DNA of 64,000 bases from Photobacterium sp. JCM 19050 (GTDB lineage: Bacteria; Pseudomonadota; Gammaproteobacteria; Enterobacterales; Vibrionaceae), in contig BAXG01000005.1 of assembly GCA_001310455.1 (NCBI GenBank), positions 1 through 64,000 on the forward strand, written 5' to 3'. This document shows, piece by piece, positions 1 through 8,835 of this stretch. A program made the position numbers and the translations under genes. A model generated the notes under the pieces. It was not told the origin of the DNA, ran no database searches, and saw only the letters and a list, made by a program, of their open reading frames with translations. Within the stretch, counting starts at the first letter, position 1. Each line of letters starts with the position of its first letter.

Positions 1-67
1 TAGAGAAGCGAGTTGCGAGACAGAGCCTTTTATCACCACTCAATACTCGTCGCTCACAGCTTAAAAT

Positions 68-137
68 CGGTGAATAGCGCAGTTTGGTAGCGCATCTCCG
101 GCTTTTAGGAATCAGCGGACCAGAGGGCGACCCTCTG
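68..137 (+). pseudogene. degenerate tRNA-Pro copy (5' half intact)
   Basis: The first 30 bases (68-97) are identical to the first 30 bases of the intact tRNA-Pro at 168-244: acceptor 5' strand, complete D arm and start of the anticodon stem. The anticodon region is then replaced by unrelated sequence. A short match (accagaggg, 119-127) to the anticodon stem/variable region follows, inside a 7-bp hairpin. There is no T arm, acceptor 3' strand or CCA end, so it should not work as a tRNA. Confidence 0.7.
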
Positions 138-167
138 AAACCTGAACTTCTAAAGCAAAACAAATCT

Positions 168-244
<77 letters not shown>

Positions 245-253
245 ACTTAAAAC

Positions 254-326
254 CGGTGGTTGCGTGTGAACACGCAATGGGTCGGGTGCGGAAGGCCGCC
301 CCGTGCGAATCCCTCTTCACCGACCA
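254..326 (+). pseudogene. degenerate tRNA-Pro copy (3' half intact)
   Basis: It begins with CGGTG, like the acceptor 5' strand, and ends with GCGAATCCCTCTTCACCGACCA-type sequence matching the T arm, acceptor 3' strand and CCA of the intact tRNA upstream. The D and anticodon arms are replaced by two perfect small hairpins (TGCGTG/CACGCA and GCGG/CCGC). Its two ends could still form an acceptor stem of about five pairs, but there is no usable anticodon loop. It is either a relic of a third tRNA copy or a recombinant. Confidence 0.65.
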
Positions 327-333
327 AATTTTC

Positions 334-358
334 AAAACCTCGCTATGCGGGGTTTTGT
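334..358 (+). terminator. Rho-independent terminator of the tRNA operon
   Basis: AAAACCTCGC-TAT-GCGGGGTTTT forms a 10-bp stem (one T:G pair) with a 3-nt loop, followed by a T-rich stretch. It lies 8 nt after the last CCA, so it ends the tRNA transcript. Confidence 0.85.
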
Positions 359-511
359 TCTATCTGCCCCTTCTTTCCACGTTTTGCGTGTTCAAATATC
401 AACCAATTGTGAAAAATTATCTTTCAATTATAGATAATGGTTCTTTTTAATCATTCATATAGATTGGTTTTTTCTGTAAAACGATTAAATTGCAGCATTT
501 CACTATTGATG

Positions 512-525
512 TGACCTCGATCAAG
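512..525. promoter_or_regulatory. FNR-like box upstream of the peptide transporter
   Basis: Read on the minus strand the site is TTGATcgagGTCA, close to the FNR consensus TTGATnnnnATCAA and nearly the same as the site upstream of focA (62784). A possible -10 (TATAAC) follows at 529-534, so the spacing is not that of a classical class II activator site; repression or a different start site is possible. Oxygen control of this gene is inference only. Confidence 0.35.
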
Positions 526-586
526 TCGTATAACACTATCTGCAATAATCTGTAAGCCAACACAACATCCACCGGGTAAATATATA

Positions 587-1987
587 ATGACTAAACCACA
601 AGCCGGTGACCTCTTTGGTCATCCAAAGGGATTGTTTCTGCTTTTCAGTACTGAATTGTGGGAACGCTTCTCTTACTATGCAATGCGAGCCATTCTTGTT
701 CTTTACCTGACTGACAAAACCGTTAATGGCGGACTTGGCTGGTCAACAGAACATGCATTAAGCCTTTATGGTACATACACAGCGCTGGTGTACCTGACTC
801 CAATTTTTGGTGGCTGGATTGCGGACAACATTCTGGGTCAACGTCGCTCAATTATCATCGGCGGCTTTATCATGGCGATGGGCCAATTCACATTGGCACT
901 TCCTCACTCTGTTACCGGTGCGCATGTTGAAGGTGCGTTTTATCTTGGCCTGACTCTGCTTATCGTTGGTAACGGCCTGTTTAAGCCAAATATCTCTACT
1001 ATGGTGGGTGACCTTTATAAAGAAGGTGATCGTCGCCGTGACGGCGCATTTACCATCTTCTATATGGGTATCAACCTTGGCTCTCTGCTGGCGGGTATTA
1101 TTGCCGGTTCCGCAGCGACTGAATTCGGTTGGAAAGCCGGTTTCCTGTGTGCCGGTTTCGGTATGCTGTTCAGCTTAGTGCTGCAACTGTTCCTGGCACA
1201 ACGCCTGCTGGGTGATATCGGTAAGATTCCTGCCGCCAAGCGTCCTGAAATGCTGGGTGCAAACGGCAAGAAAGCGCCTCTGACTATGGTTGAGCGCGAT
1301 CGCCTGAAAGTTATCATCATCATGTCGGTGTTCGTGATTGTGTTCTGGGCTGGCTTTGAACAAGCCGGTGGCCTGATGAATATCTACTCACAGGAATACA
1401 CCAACCGTATGCTGGGAAGTTTTGAAGTACCGGCTGCATGGTTCCAGTCTCTGAACCCATTCTTTGTTATTGTCCTGGCGCCAACACTGGCTCTGCTTTG
1501 GGGACGTATGGGTGCAAACGAGCCAAGTTCTCCTGTTAAGTTTGCGTTGGCAATGTTCTTCCTGGCATTGGGCTTCCTTTGCATGGTTGGCGCAGCGCTG
1601 GAGCAGGGTGGCGATCCAACCATCAAGACCTCAATGATGTGGCTGGTAGGTGCGTATTTCTTCCACACACTGGGTGAACTGTGCCTGTCTCCTATCGGTC
1701 TGTCACTTGTCACCAAGCTTGCGCCTGTACGCCTTGCCTCTCTGATGATGGGTGTGTGGTTCTGTGCAAACGCCATTGCCAACAAGGTTGCCGGTGTTAT
1801 TGGTGCTCACGTTGGTGAAGCCGGCCCGCTGGCTATCTTTGGTGGCATTGCGGTTACGTCGACACTTGCTGGTTTGCTGCTTCTGATGTTTGCCGGCCGC
1901 CTGGTTGACTGGATGCACGGCGCGGAAGGCAGTCATGAAGTGAAAAAAGAACTCGAAGAAGAACTCGAGACTGCTGACGCACATTAA
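587..1987 (+). CDS. POT/PTR2-family proton-dependent di-/tripeptide transporter
   Basis: Inner-membrane importer of the proton-dependent oligopeptide transporter family (MFS fold), 466 aa, normal length for bacterial PepT-like proteins. The proton-coupling motif ExxER is seen as E23-L-W-E26-R27 in helix 1, followed by FSYY. The family signature FYMGINLGS lies near residue 160, and NPFF is near residue 290. The protein is hydrophobic throughout with about 12-14 helices and an acidic C-terminal tail. The start is the ATG at 587; the ribosome-binding sequence is weak. It stands alone between the tRNA terminator and its own terminator at 2013. The sequence looks closer to PepT-So/DtpT-type than to E. 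coli DtpA, so I give no symbol. Substrates are predicted to be short peptides. Confidence 0.92.
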   Translation: MTKPQAGDLFGHPKGLFLLFSTELWERFSYYAMRAILVLYLTDKTVNGGLGWSTEHALSLYGTYTALVYLTPIFGGWIADNILGQRRSIIIGGFIMAMGQFTLALPHSVTGAHVEGAFYLGLTLLIVGNGLFKPNISTMVGDLYKEGDRRRDGAFTIFYMGINLGSLLAGIIAGSAATEFGWKAGFLCAGFGMLFSLVLQLFLAQRLLGDIGKIPAAKRPEMLGANGKKAPLTMVERDRLKVIIIMSVFVIVFWAGFEQAGGLMNIYSQEYTNRMLGSFEVPAAWFQSLNPFFVIVLAPTLALLWGRMGANEPSSPVKFALAMFFLALGFLCMVGAALEQGGDPTIKTSMMWLVGAYFFHTLGELCLSPIGLSLVTKLAPVRLASLMMGVWFCANAIANKVAGVIGAHVGEAGPLAIFGGIAVTSTLAGLLLLMFAGRLVDWMHGAEGSHEVKKELEEELETADAH

Positions 1988-2012
1988 CAGACAGAATTGA
2001 ATTTATACGTGA

Positions 2013-2038
2013 AGCCCGCCAAATTTGGCGGGCTTTTT
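2013..2038 (+). terminator. Rho-independent terminator after the peptide transporter
   Basis: A perfect 22-nt palindrome (AGCCCGCC-AAATTT-GGCGGGCT) is followed by TTTTAT, 25 nt after the stop codon at 1987. Confidence 0.9.
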
Positions 2039-2057
2039 ATTGGCTGCTGAAAACGCG

Positions 2058-2974
2058 TTAGCGACAGATCACCGTTTCTGGCTGGTTTTCCCTCACCAGC
2101 GTAAATCCGGCCTTCTCAAGCAGCATCGGCAGGCCCGATTTTCCTACAAGATGCAGTGCGCCGGCGACAACCAGGTATTTTCCGGGTGGATAAAGGGCGG
2201 TGTCTGCCAATTGTGTTACCCAGTTTTGATTGCGGTTGGTCAGCAGAAGGTCTTCAAGGGCAGGGTCGTCAAAAGATTCCATAGAGAGGGTTTTCAACGT
2301 TTCCGTATCGCCGGCTTTCCATGCTTTCAGCAGACATTGAAGACTACCTTCCATCTCTTCCCAGTTATCAATGGTGGTAACTAACAGAGGTAACCCGTTA
2401 TCTTCCATACTCGACAGAAGATCGACCTGATAGTTTACGCCTTCCAGTTCATAGATGGATTTTTTGTCTTCAACGGCTTTTACCAACAGCTGCGTATCAA
2501 CCAAATTGAGGGGAAAGACCTGCTCGCTGAGTCATGGCGACTTGCAACGACATCGCGACCTGCCAAGGCGCAGCGTTGTTTAACGCGTAATAGGAAAGAC
2601 CAAGCTGACCGGCGATTTCTTTGAGCCGTTGTTTCTGGTTTGAATCGAGAAGATCGCGGGTGAGTGTTGTATTCGGGTGAATTTCGATGTCGGCATCAAG
2701 AATATTGGCTTCGACGACTAATCCTCTAAATCCCGGCCAACGGTCAGCTACCGGGGGAGGAAATACCATCATGTCATCGTCCCCGACATGAATTGAACCC
2801 AAAAGCGTAAACTCGACACCGGCTTTGGATGCCGTCCAGACGGCAGGCTCTGCATGTACCCCCGCAGATAAACGGTAAAAGTAGGAGTAAGCGCTTCAAC
2901 CAACGTTTCAGTTTTGAGCGTTTGGGGAGAGGAAAAAGAACGAAGTTTTGGAAAACATCCTTGGGTTGCGGCAT
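2058..2974 (-). CDS. TraB/GumN (PrgY)-family protein, two frameshifts
   Basis: The protein has three reading-frame pieces. The N-terminus (2974 to about 2860) starts MPQPKDVF and has a basic then hydrophobic signal anchor. The middle (about 2860-2497) carries the family motif LLGSIHVGDDD, with VVEANI downstream. The C-terminus (2504-2058) carries the conserved GxH-type segment VAGALHLVGKSGL. Deleting one G from a GGGGG run (2859-2863 on the plus strand) and correcting one indel near 2500 (..LSPQFG / VDTQLL..) joins them into a protein of about 305 aa, the usual length for the family. GumN/TraB proteins are probable metalloproteases or erythromycin-esterase-like folds of uncertain function. 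The signal sequence suggests periplasmic location. It is convergent with the peptide transporter. Confidence 0.75.
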
Positions 2975-3097
2975 ACCTGCTCCGGGAGTCCATTGTCCGG
3001 TTTGTAGCTATGTGGCTAGAAGCGCCACATCTAAAGCCAATTTTACTTAACAAAATGGCGAGATGTGGCGCATTTACAGGATTTTACAAACTGGAGC

Positions 3098-3540
3098 TTA
3101 CTGGTTGTGCTTATTGTAGACCATGGTCATACCTGACTTGGTGAAACCCAGCACATTGTAGGCATCTTTCTGGTTGCCGTATTCCATGCCTGGAGAGCCC
3201 ATTGGCATGCCCGGTACTGCCAGACCCGCCAGCTTCGGTTTTTTCGCAAGGAAACTGTTGATGTCTTCTACAGGAATATGGCCTTCAAACACATACCCAT
3301 CAATCACCGCGGTATGCATGATGCCAACTGAGGACGCAGACCCAATTTGGCTTTAATCGGGTTCAGGTTCTCCATATTCACAACTTCTATCTCGTAGCCG
3401 TGGTCTTCCATATACTTAACCCATTCCTTACAGCAGCCACAGTAAGGTGATTTGTAAACGGTGCCTTGTGCTGCCATCGCAGAACCGGCCACCAAAGTAA
3501 GGGATGCCAGCAAAAGTTTGGCAGTGGTCAGTTTTTTCAT
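3098..3540 (-). CDS. DUF411 periplasmic metal-binding protein, frameshifted
   Basis: The first piece (3540-3304) has a signal peptide ending AMAAQG, then SPYCGCCKEWV, the conserved cysteine cluster of DUF411 proteins, and NPIKAKLG. The second piece (3319-3098) continues HTAVIDGYVFEGHIP and GLAVPGMPMGSPGME, the rest of the domain. Inserting one C (TGCAT to TGCCAT near 3317) restores ..LASCHTAVIDG.. in one frame. The protein is about 147 aa. DUF411 proteins are typically encoded beside copper-resistance genes and thought to bind copper in the periplasm; exact function is unproven. The start is chosen for a GGAG ribosome site 6 nt upstream. It is the last gene of the copA transcription unit. Confidence 0.85.
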
Positions 3541-3549
3541 CGTTACTCC

Positions 3550-3927
3550 TCAATGGATTTTGTTACAGCAATGGGGCTTGTGGACGGCGCCATCGCGAAG
3601 GTTATTGTCTGAAAACAGGTAGAGCTTGTAGCGCAGGCGGTTAATAAAACCACCTGCAATGTTTAACCCTGCAAGCATAAGCAGGTTTTCCAGATTGGCG
3701 ATATCGGCGCTGTAACTGATGGTAAGTGTTTTCTTGTTGCACGTTACATTCGTTACAGAATTCTGTTGCGCCAACTTTGCCAATTCGTCTGTTTTTGCTT
3801 CTTTTACCAAGCGGAGGTGCCGGGTTACCCAATAAGGTTAGTGTTTCCCACTTTGCTTGTCTCCACTGAGCCAGAACCATTTAATGATGGCGGCGATGAT
3901 CACAAAGCCAATCAGGTTAACGATCAT
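3550..3927 (-). CDS. small membrane-anchored protein in the copper operon (unrecognised, possibly disrupted)
   Basis: An ATG at 3927, behind GAGGAG that overlaps the end of copA, opens a 29-codon reading frame: one hydrophobic helix ending in KWFWLSGDKQ, then a stop at 3838. In the same frame after the stop, 3810-3550 reads through a segment with TNVTCNKKTLTISYS and DIANLENLLMLAGL, which resembles a heavy-metal-associated (HMA) beta-alpha-beta pattern but lacks the usual CxxC loop. It ends in HKPHCCNKIH, a possible metal-binding tail. A second frame between them reads TLTLLGNPAPPL, so two compensating indels would create one protein of about 125 aa. Its position between copA and DUF411 argues for a copper-handling role. 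I do not recognise the family. Confidence 0.5.
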
Positions 3928-3929
3928 GG

Positions 3930-6842
3930 TTATTTCTCCTCAGAGTTCACTGGCGAGCGGAAAAGTCGCAGGCGGTTTGCATTACTGACGACAGTAATAG
4001 AAGACAGTGCCATTGCTGCACCGGCAACCACCGGGCTCAGCAGTGAACCGGTCAGTGGGAACAGGATACCGGCGGCTACCGGGATACCCAGCGTGTTGTA
4101 GACAAAGGCGCCGAGTAGGTTTTCTTTCATGTTGCGCAGAGTAGCGCGTGACAGGGCCAGGGTATCGACGACACCGACGACAGAGTGGCGCATCAGGGTA
4201 AACTGAGCGCTTTCAATCGCCACATCGCTGCCACTGCCCATGGCAATACCCACCTCAGCCTGTGCCAGAGCCGGTGCATCGTTGATGCCATCACCGACCA
4301 TGGCAACTTTGTGTCCACGGGTTTGCAGGCGGCGAACCTCTTTTGCTTTGCCGTCTGGCAGCACACCGGCAACAACCTGGTTTATGCCGACTTTACGGGC
4401 GATGGCTTGTGCGGTGGCAGGGATATCGCCGGTGAGCATCACCACTTCGAGGCCAAGCTTTTGCAGAGCGGCAACTGCTTCAGCGGAGTCAGAGCGCAAC
4501 GGGTCACTGATACCCAGCAGGCCAAGCAGTTCACCATTTTCAGCAACGTAAACCGGTGTCTCGCCCTGGGCAGCCATGCTGTCGATAAGAGGGAGGGAAT
4601 TTTCGACAGCAACGCCACTTTGTTCCATCATCTTGGCATTACCCAGTGCGATCTTTGTGCCTTCCAGGGTGGCGGATACGCCCATACCGGTAACAGCCTG
4701 GAATTCTTGAACAGGCTGCGGGTGGAACCCTTTTTCCAGCACTGCTTCCATCACTGCTTTTGCCAGCGGGTGTTCAGATTGCTGCTCAAGGCTGGCGGCC
4801 ACGGTCAGCAGTTTTTGCTCATCGCCGCTAATCAGGTGCAATGATGTCAGACGAGGCTTGCCTTCAGTCAGGGTGCCGGTTTTATCCAACACGACTGTAT
4901 CTACTTCTGCGCCTAACTGAAGGGCTTCTGCGTTGCGAACAAGAATGCCGAGTTCAGCTGCGCGCCCAACCCCGATGTTGACGGACATAGGTGTCGCGAG
5001 ACCGAGTGCACAAGGGCAGGCAATAATCAGTACCGTGGTTGCAGTAACCAGCATGTACATGGTTTTGGGATCCGGGCCGAAGTTGTACCAAATCAGCGCA
5101 GTGAGAACCGCAATGATCATGACCGAAGGTACAAACACGGCTGAAATTCTGTCGGCCAGTTTTGCCAGTGCCGGCTTGCTGCTCTGGGCCTGGCGCACCA
5201 GTTGGATGATGCGTGACAGCATAGTGTCTGCGCCAATCTTTGTTGCTTGGAACAACAGGCTGCCGGATTGGTTAACTGTCCCGGCATGAACCGTATCCCC
5301 CGGTTGTTTGTGTGCCGCCAAAGGTTCACCGGTCAGCATGGATTCGTCAAGGTAGCTGCTGCCCTCAAGCACCACACCATCTACTGCAACTTTGCTGCCG
5401 GGTTTCAGACGCAACGTCATTCCCGCTTTGACATCAGCCAACGGTACTTCGCGTTCCACGCCGTTTTCCACAACCACGGCGGTTTGCGGGCGGAGATCCA
5501 TCAGGCGATCAAGCGCTTTGGATGTCCGGGCACGGGCGCGGGCCTCAAGGGCATGTCCGAGGGTAATGAGACCAAGGATCATCGCGGTCGCTTCAAAATA
5601 GACATGGCGAGCCTGCAGCGGGAACCAATCCGGTGCAATGACCAAAACGGTGGAATACAGCCATGCAGCACCGGTGCCGAGAGAAACCAGGGTATCCATC
5701 GTCGCTCGGTGGTGGCGGAAGGCCTTCCACGCACTGACAAAGAAGTGGCGACCGGCTGTCGCCAAAAGGGCAAGCGTGATGACAGCCACAACCCCCCAGG
5801 CCATTCGGCTTGTCGGAGTATCTACCGTCATGGTGCCACCAAGAACACCCCATGCCATCAGAGGGATGCCAATAGCCAGAGAAATAGCAGAATGGCGAAC
5901 GTGTGTTCGGTAGGTCTGAGCCTGGTTTTCTGCCAGTTTTTCCCGGCGGGTTTGTTCGTTTTCACTGAGCTCGGCTTTGTAACCGGCCTCGGAAACGGCG
6001 TTGATCACCGCTTGTGGGTCGAAGTTGCCACTGACCATGGCGGTACGTTCAGCCAGGTTAACGCTGGCTCCGGTGACGCCCCGGACGGACATCACTGCTT
6101 TTTCTACGGAGGAGACGCAGCTTGCACAAGTCATACCTTCAAGGATGAACTGCCGGGCATTCTCGCTTGCACCATGGTTTGCTGAGTGAATGTTGATAAC
6201 GTCAGCCTCAGAAACTGACGGAACCGGGCAGACTGGTACGGCAGCTACTGTCGCCTGGTAGCCCAGGGCGGTGATCAGTGCCATCGCCTCTTCTTCACTT
6301 AAAGTAGACGTCACTTCTGCGGTGTTTTTTGTTACGGAATAAGCGGAAACTGCACTGTTTGATGCCAATGCACTTTCCACTTTTGCCACACACTTGCCGC
6401 ATGAAAGCCCGGAGAGCGCAAAGTGATGAGTTTGGGCGGTAGGCACCCGGTATCCCAGAGATTCAATCAGGTTTACCAGTACCTCTTCGGTGATGATGCC
6501 GGTGACTGAAACCTGCTCTTTTGAAACGTGCGCTTCTGCGACATCAGTACGCGCTTCCAGGGCTTTTTGGACCTTTGCGACACACTTGCCACAGCGAAGG
6601 CCGGCCAGTGGGAGGATCAGCATATTGCCGGCAGAATACCCAAGACTGTCGACGGTCTCGATAACATCTTTCAGGGAAAAATGCCCTTGGATGCGTGCTT
6701 CTTTGGTGTCTACCTCAAGCGAGGTAATGCCCGGCAACTGTTCCAGTGCCTTCTGAACTTTCCCGGCGCAACCCATGCAGGAAAGACCACTGAGGGGTAC
6801 GGTGGTCACTGCGGATGCTTTTTCAATAACGTTGGTCGCCAT
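3930..6842 (-). CDS. copA: CopA copper-exporting P1B-type ATPase with four N-terminal metal-binding domains
   Basis: Exports Cu(I) from the cytoplasm across the inner membrane using ATP. It has 970 aa, longer than the usual 800-830. Four HMA domains are visible, each with a CxxC: CMGC (22-25), CGKC (84-87), CGKC (148-151) and CASC (239-242); most bacterial CopA have one or two. Eight helices follow from about residue 320. TGEP (504-507) is the actuator motif, CPC (609-611) the transport-site motif, and DKTGT (653-657) holds the phosphorylated Asp. SEHPLAKA contains the soft-metal ATPase HP motif, and GDGINDAPAL the hinge motif. It is transcribed from a CueR-type promoter divergent from cueR and followed by the small protein and DUF411 genes. 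Confidence 0.97.
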   Translation of the reverse strand: MATNVIEKASAVTTVPLSGLSCMGCAGKVQKALEQLPGITSLEVDTKEARIQGHFSLKDVIETVDSLGYSAGNMLILPLAGLRCGKCVAKVQKALEARTDVAEAHVSKEQVSVTGIITEEVLVNLIESLGYRVPTAQTHHFALSGLSCGKCVAKVESALASNSAVSAYSVTKNTAEVTSTLSEEEAMALITALGYQATVAAVPVCPVPSVSEADVINIHSANHGASENARQFILEGMTCASCVSSVEKAVMSVRGVTGASVNLAERTAMVSGNFDPQAVINAVSEAGYKAELSENEQTRREKLAENQAQTYRTHVRHSAISLAIGIPLMAWGVLGGTMTVDTPTSRMAWGVVAVITLALLATAGRHFFVSAWKAFRHHRATMDTLVSLGTGAAWLYSTVLVIAPDWFPLQARHVYFEATAMILGLITLGHALEARARARTSKALDRLMDLRPQTAVVVENGVEREVPLADVKAGMTLRLKPGSKVAVDGVVLEGSSYLDESMLTGEPLAAHKQPGDTVHAGTVNQSGSLLFQATKIGADTMLSRIIQLVRQAQSSKPALAKLADRISAVFVPSVMIIAVLTALIWYNFGPDPKTMYMLVTATTVLIIACPCALGLATPMSVNIGVGRAAELGILVRNAEALQLGAEVDTVVLDKTGTLTEGKPRLTSLHLISGDEQKLLTVAASLEQQSEHPLAKAVMEAVLEKGFHPQPVQEFQAVTGMGVSATLEGTKIALGNAKMMEQSGVAVENSLPLIDSMAAQGETPVYVAENGELLGLLGISDPLRSDSAEAVAALQKLGLEVVMLTGDIPATAQAIARKVGINQVVAGVLPDGKAKEVRRLQTRGHKVAMVGDGINDAPALAQAEVGIAMGSGSDVAIESAQFTLMRHSVVGVVDTLALSRATLRNMKENLLGAFVYNTLGIPVAAGILFPLTGSLLSPVVAGAAMALSSITVVSNANRLRLFRSPVNSEEK

Positions 6843-6919
6843 GGTATATCTCGCTTAACCCGTTCTTGTTTGAAACGGGAAGTTTGCTTTTTTTGTGGAA
6901 AACTTTTTACTAGTAGTGG

Positions 6920-6950
6920 AGGATAAACCTTCCATCAACTGGAAGGTCAA
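6920..6950 (-). promoter_or_regulatory. CueR-controlled copA promoter
   Basis: The palindrome ACCTTCC-atcaact-GGAAGGT (6927-6947) matches the CueR operator of E. coli copA. On the minus strand the -35 is TTGACC (6950-6945) and the -10 TATCCT (6925-6920), separated by 19 bp. This over-long spacer is the hallmark of MerR-family promoters, which the activator untwists when metal binds. Copper-induced transcription of copA is expected. Confidence 0.93.
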
Positions 6951-6972
6951 ACGCTTTTTGAGGTGATCGACA

Positions 6973-7410
6973 ATGAAGATAAATGATGTCGCCAAACAAA
7001 CCGGTCTTAGCAGCAAAACAATCCGGTTTTATGAAGGGAAAGGGATAATCTCTGAGCCGGCTCGACAAGATAACGGTTACAGGCTCTACGGCCAAAAGCA
7101 CGTTAACGAATTGATGCTGATAAAGCGCGCCCGTCTGGTTGGCTTTAGCTTGGAGGAAAGCGGGGAGTTGCTGGCGCTTTCCCGGGATCCGTCACGCCGT
7201 AGCGCAGATGTGAAAGAGAAAGCCATCAGCAAGCTGCAGGAGATCGAAGAGAAAATCAGCGAACTCCAAGCGATGAAGACCACGCTTGAGACACTGACTA
7301 GCAGTTGCCCCGGTGATGACGGCGCACATTGTCCGATTATTGAAGCACTGAATAACGATGGTATTGTGGCAAGTCCGGCGTGCTGTGGCGGTTCAAAGAA
7401 GACGCAATAG
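6973..7410 (+). CDS. cueR: CueR copper-responsive MerR-family activator
   Basis: A 145-aa MerR-family dimeric activator. The N-terminal winged helix-turn-helix shows INDVAKQTGLSSKTIRFYE and a wing with NGYRLYG. A long dimerisation helix follows, then a metal-binding loop with two cysteines (CPGDDGAHC, about 112 and 120), the spacing characteristic of Cu(I)/Ag(I)/Au(I) sensors. A second Cys pair (PACCGG) lies near the C-terminus, as in some CueR proteins. It is divergent from copA, with the operator in the shared intergenic region. Confidence 0.93.
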   Translation: MKINDVAKQTGLSSKTIRFYEGKGIISEPARQDNGYRLYGQKHVNELMLIKRARLVGFSLEESGELLALSRDPSRRSADVKEKAISKLQEIEEKISELQAMKTTLETLTSSCPGDDGAHCPIIEALNNDGIVASPACCGGSKKTQ

Positions 7411-7512
7411 GTAATTTGATAAAAATGAGAAATCAGATTGACCCTGATATTAGTACTCTTTTGTTGTCGGCGCAGGGAGCCTGAGTACCCTGTAGCGAGT
7501 CCAACAAATTGA

Positions 7513-8093
7513 GTGAGCACTATGGGTATTTTCAGACAGTTCTGGCGTTACATCCGGCACTATTTTCCCCAAGCCGGTTTGCGGCACCTACACACCTCGC
7601 TTGCCCTGCTGATCATCCTTCAGATAATCAACAGTAACTTTATCCATATGACCCATGAGGGTGTTCTCAAAGACACTCCGTTTGCAACGGGGTTTCTCTG
7701 GTTTCACATCATTGCAGGGTTGCTGGCGGTGATCTGCACGATTGCTATGATTTTTTACATGCTGAGCAGACAGTCATTTCGTCAGTTTTTCCCTTACCTG
7801 TTCGGCGATAATGAGGTACTGAAAGACGATCTGGCGCAACTTGCCCGTTTTACATTGCCTGAACCAAGGGATAAAGGCTGGGAAATATTGTACAAGGCCT
7901 GGGTATTGGGGCTTTAATCCTGATTGAAGTGGCTGCAGTAACCTGGTTGGTGCTTTGGAATATGCACTCGCCTTACGCGAATGAAGTTCGGGAAATCCAT
8001 AAGGCGCTGACGGGACTGATTGAAGCTTACCTGATTGGCCACGGTGGAATGGCACTCCTTCACTTCGTTGTTGAGCGAAAGCGCTTCGCCTGA
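7513..8093 (+). CDS. cytochrome b561-family membrane protein, frameshifted
   Basis: A four-helix membrane cytochrome b of the b561/Ni-hydrogenase-like family. The first piece ends ..YKAWVLGL at 7917. Adding one G to the GGGG at 7908-7911 continues in frame as ALILIEVAAVTWLVLW and through IHKALTGLIEAYLIGHGG to a stop at 8093, giving 191-194 aa. Likely haem-ligand histidines are in RHLHTSLAL, WFHIIAGLL, EIHKALTG and LIGHGGMALLH. It may start at GTG 7513 or ATG 7522 (GAGTGAG upstream favours the ATG). It would shuttle electrons across the inner membrane; its partner is unknown. It follows cueR in the same direction after about 100 nt. Confidence 0.8.
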
Positions 8094-8117
8094 AATGCCT
8101 GACAAATTGAAGGAATG

Positions 8118-8147
8118 AAAAGGGTTGGACTTGTGCCAGCCCTTTTT
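8118..8147 (+). terminator. Rho-independent terminator
   Basis: AAAAGGGTTGG-ACTTGTG-CCAGCCCTTTTT has a 10-bp stem with one G:T pair and a T run. It lies between the convergent cytochrome gene and artM. Confidence 0.8.
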
Positions 8148-8164
8148 GGTTTCTGGTAGCCGGC

Positions 8165-8833
8165 TTATACGGGCTGTTCGAATTTCAGCAGTTTCTTTTC
8201 AAGGCCACGCATACCGAGCGAAAGAAGTGCATTGATCGACAGATAGATGAGCCCCGCAGCTCCGAATACTGCCAGCGTGTCGTAAGTCTGGGCATTGAGG
8301 CGCTGCGCATAACCCATGATGTCCATGATGGTGATCGTGCTGGCCAGTGAAGATCCTTTAAACACCAGTACCACCTCGTTGGAGTAGGAAGGGAGGGCGC
8401 GCTTCAGGGCATAGGGCAAAAGAACCGAAAGTGTCTGGTACTGGGTCATACCCAGGGCAGCACAGGCTTCCCATTGGCCTTTGGGTATGGCACGCATTGC
8501 GCCGTTAAACAACAGCGTTGCGTAGGCAGCACTGTTCAGGGCGAGTGCGAGCATGGCGCAAAACCAGGGCTTGGCAAACAGAGCCCAAAGAAGACTTTCC
8601 TTGATAATGGCGAACTGGCCTGGCCCGTAATAGATAAGAAATATCTGAACCAGAAGCGGGGTGCCGGTAAAGAGTATAAGAAATCCACGCGCCAACCCGT
8701 TCAGTACCGGGGTTTTCAGCGTCCGGATGATGGTTAGCCCAATGGCCAGCACAAAACCCACGATAAGTGCGCAGACGGTTAACGTAAGGCTGGTAACCAA
8801 TCCGTGTGCTAATGTAGGGAAATAGTCGAACAT
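8165..8833 (-). CDS. artM: ArtM arginine ABC transporter permease
   Basis: Inner-membrane permease subunit, 222 aa, HisMQ/GlnP type. Five hydrophobic segments are seen, with the cytoplasmic coupling motif EACAALGMTQYQTL (EAA loop) around residues 130-145 that contacts the ATPase ArtP. It pairs with ArtQ, whose stop is 2 nt upstream of this start (8836 versus 8833), so the two are translationally coupled. It is the last gene of the artPIQM order, identical to E. coli. Confidence 0.93.
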   Translation of the reverse strand: MFDYFPTLAHGLVTSLTLTVCALIVGFVLAIGLTIIRTLKTPVLNGLARGFLILFTGTPLLVQIFLIYYGPGQFAIIKESLLWALFAKPWFCAMLALALNSAAYATLLFNGAMRAIPKGQWEACAALGMTQYQTLSVLLPYALKRALPSYSNEVVLVFKGSSLASTITIMDIMGYAQRLNAQTYDTLAVFGAAGLIYLSINALLSLGMRGLEKKLLKFEQPV

Positions 8834-8835
8834 AA

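Noticed and set aside
4185-4844. 219-aa ORF antisense to copA
   Set aside because: Also a mirror frame over the ATPase P-domain; no start site or signal.
5247-6185. 312-aa ORF antisense to copA
   Set aside because: Composition is that of a mirror frame of a conserved gene; copA itself has all P-type ATPase motifs in the minus frame.
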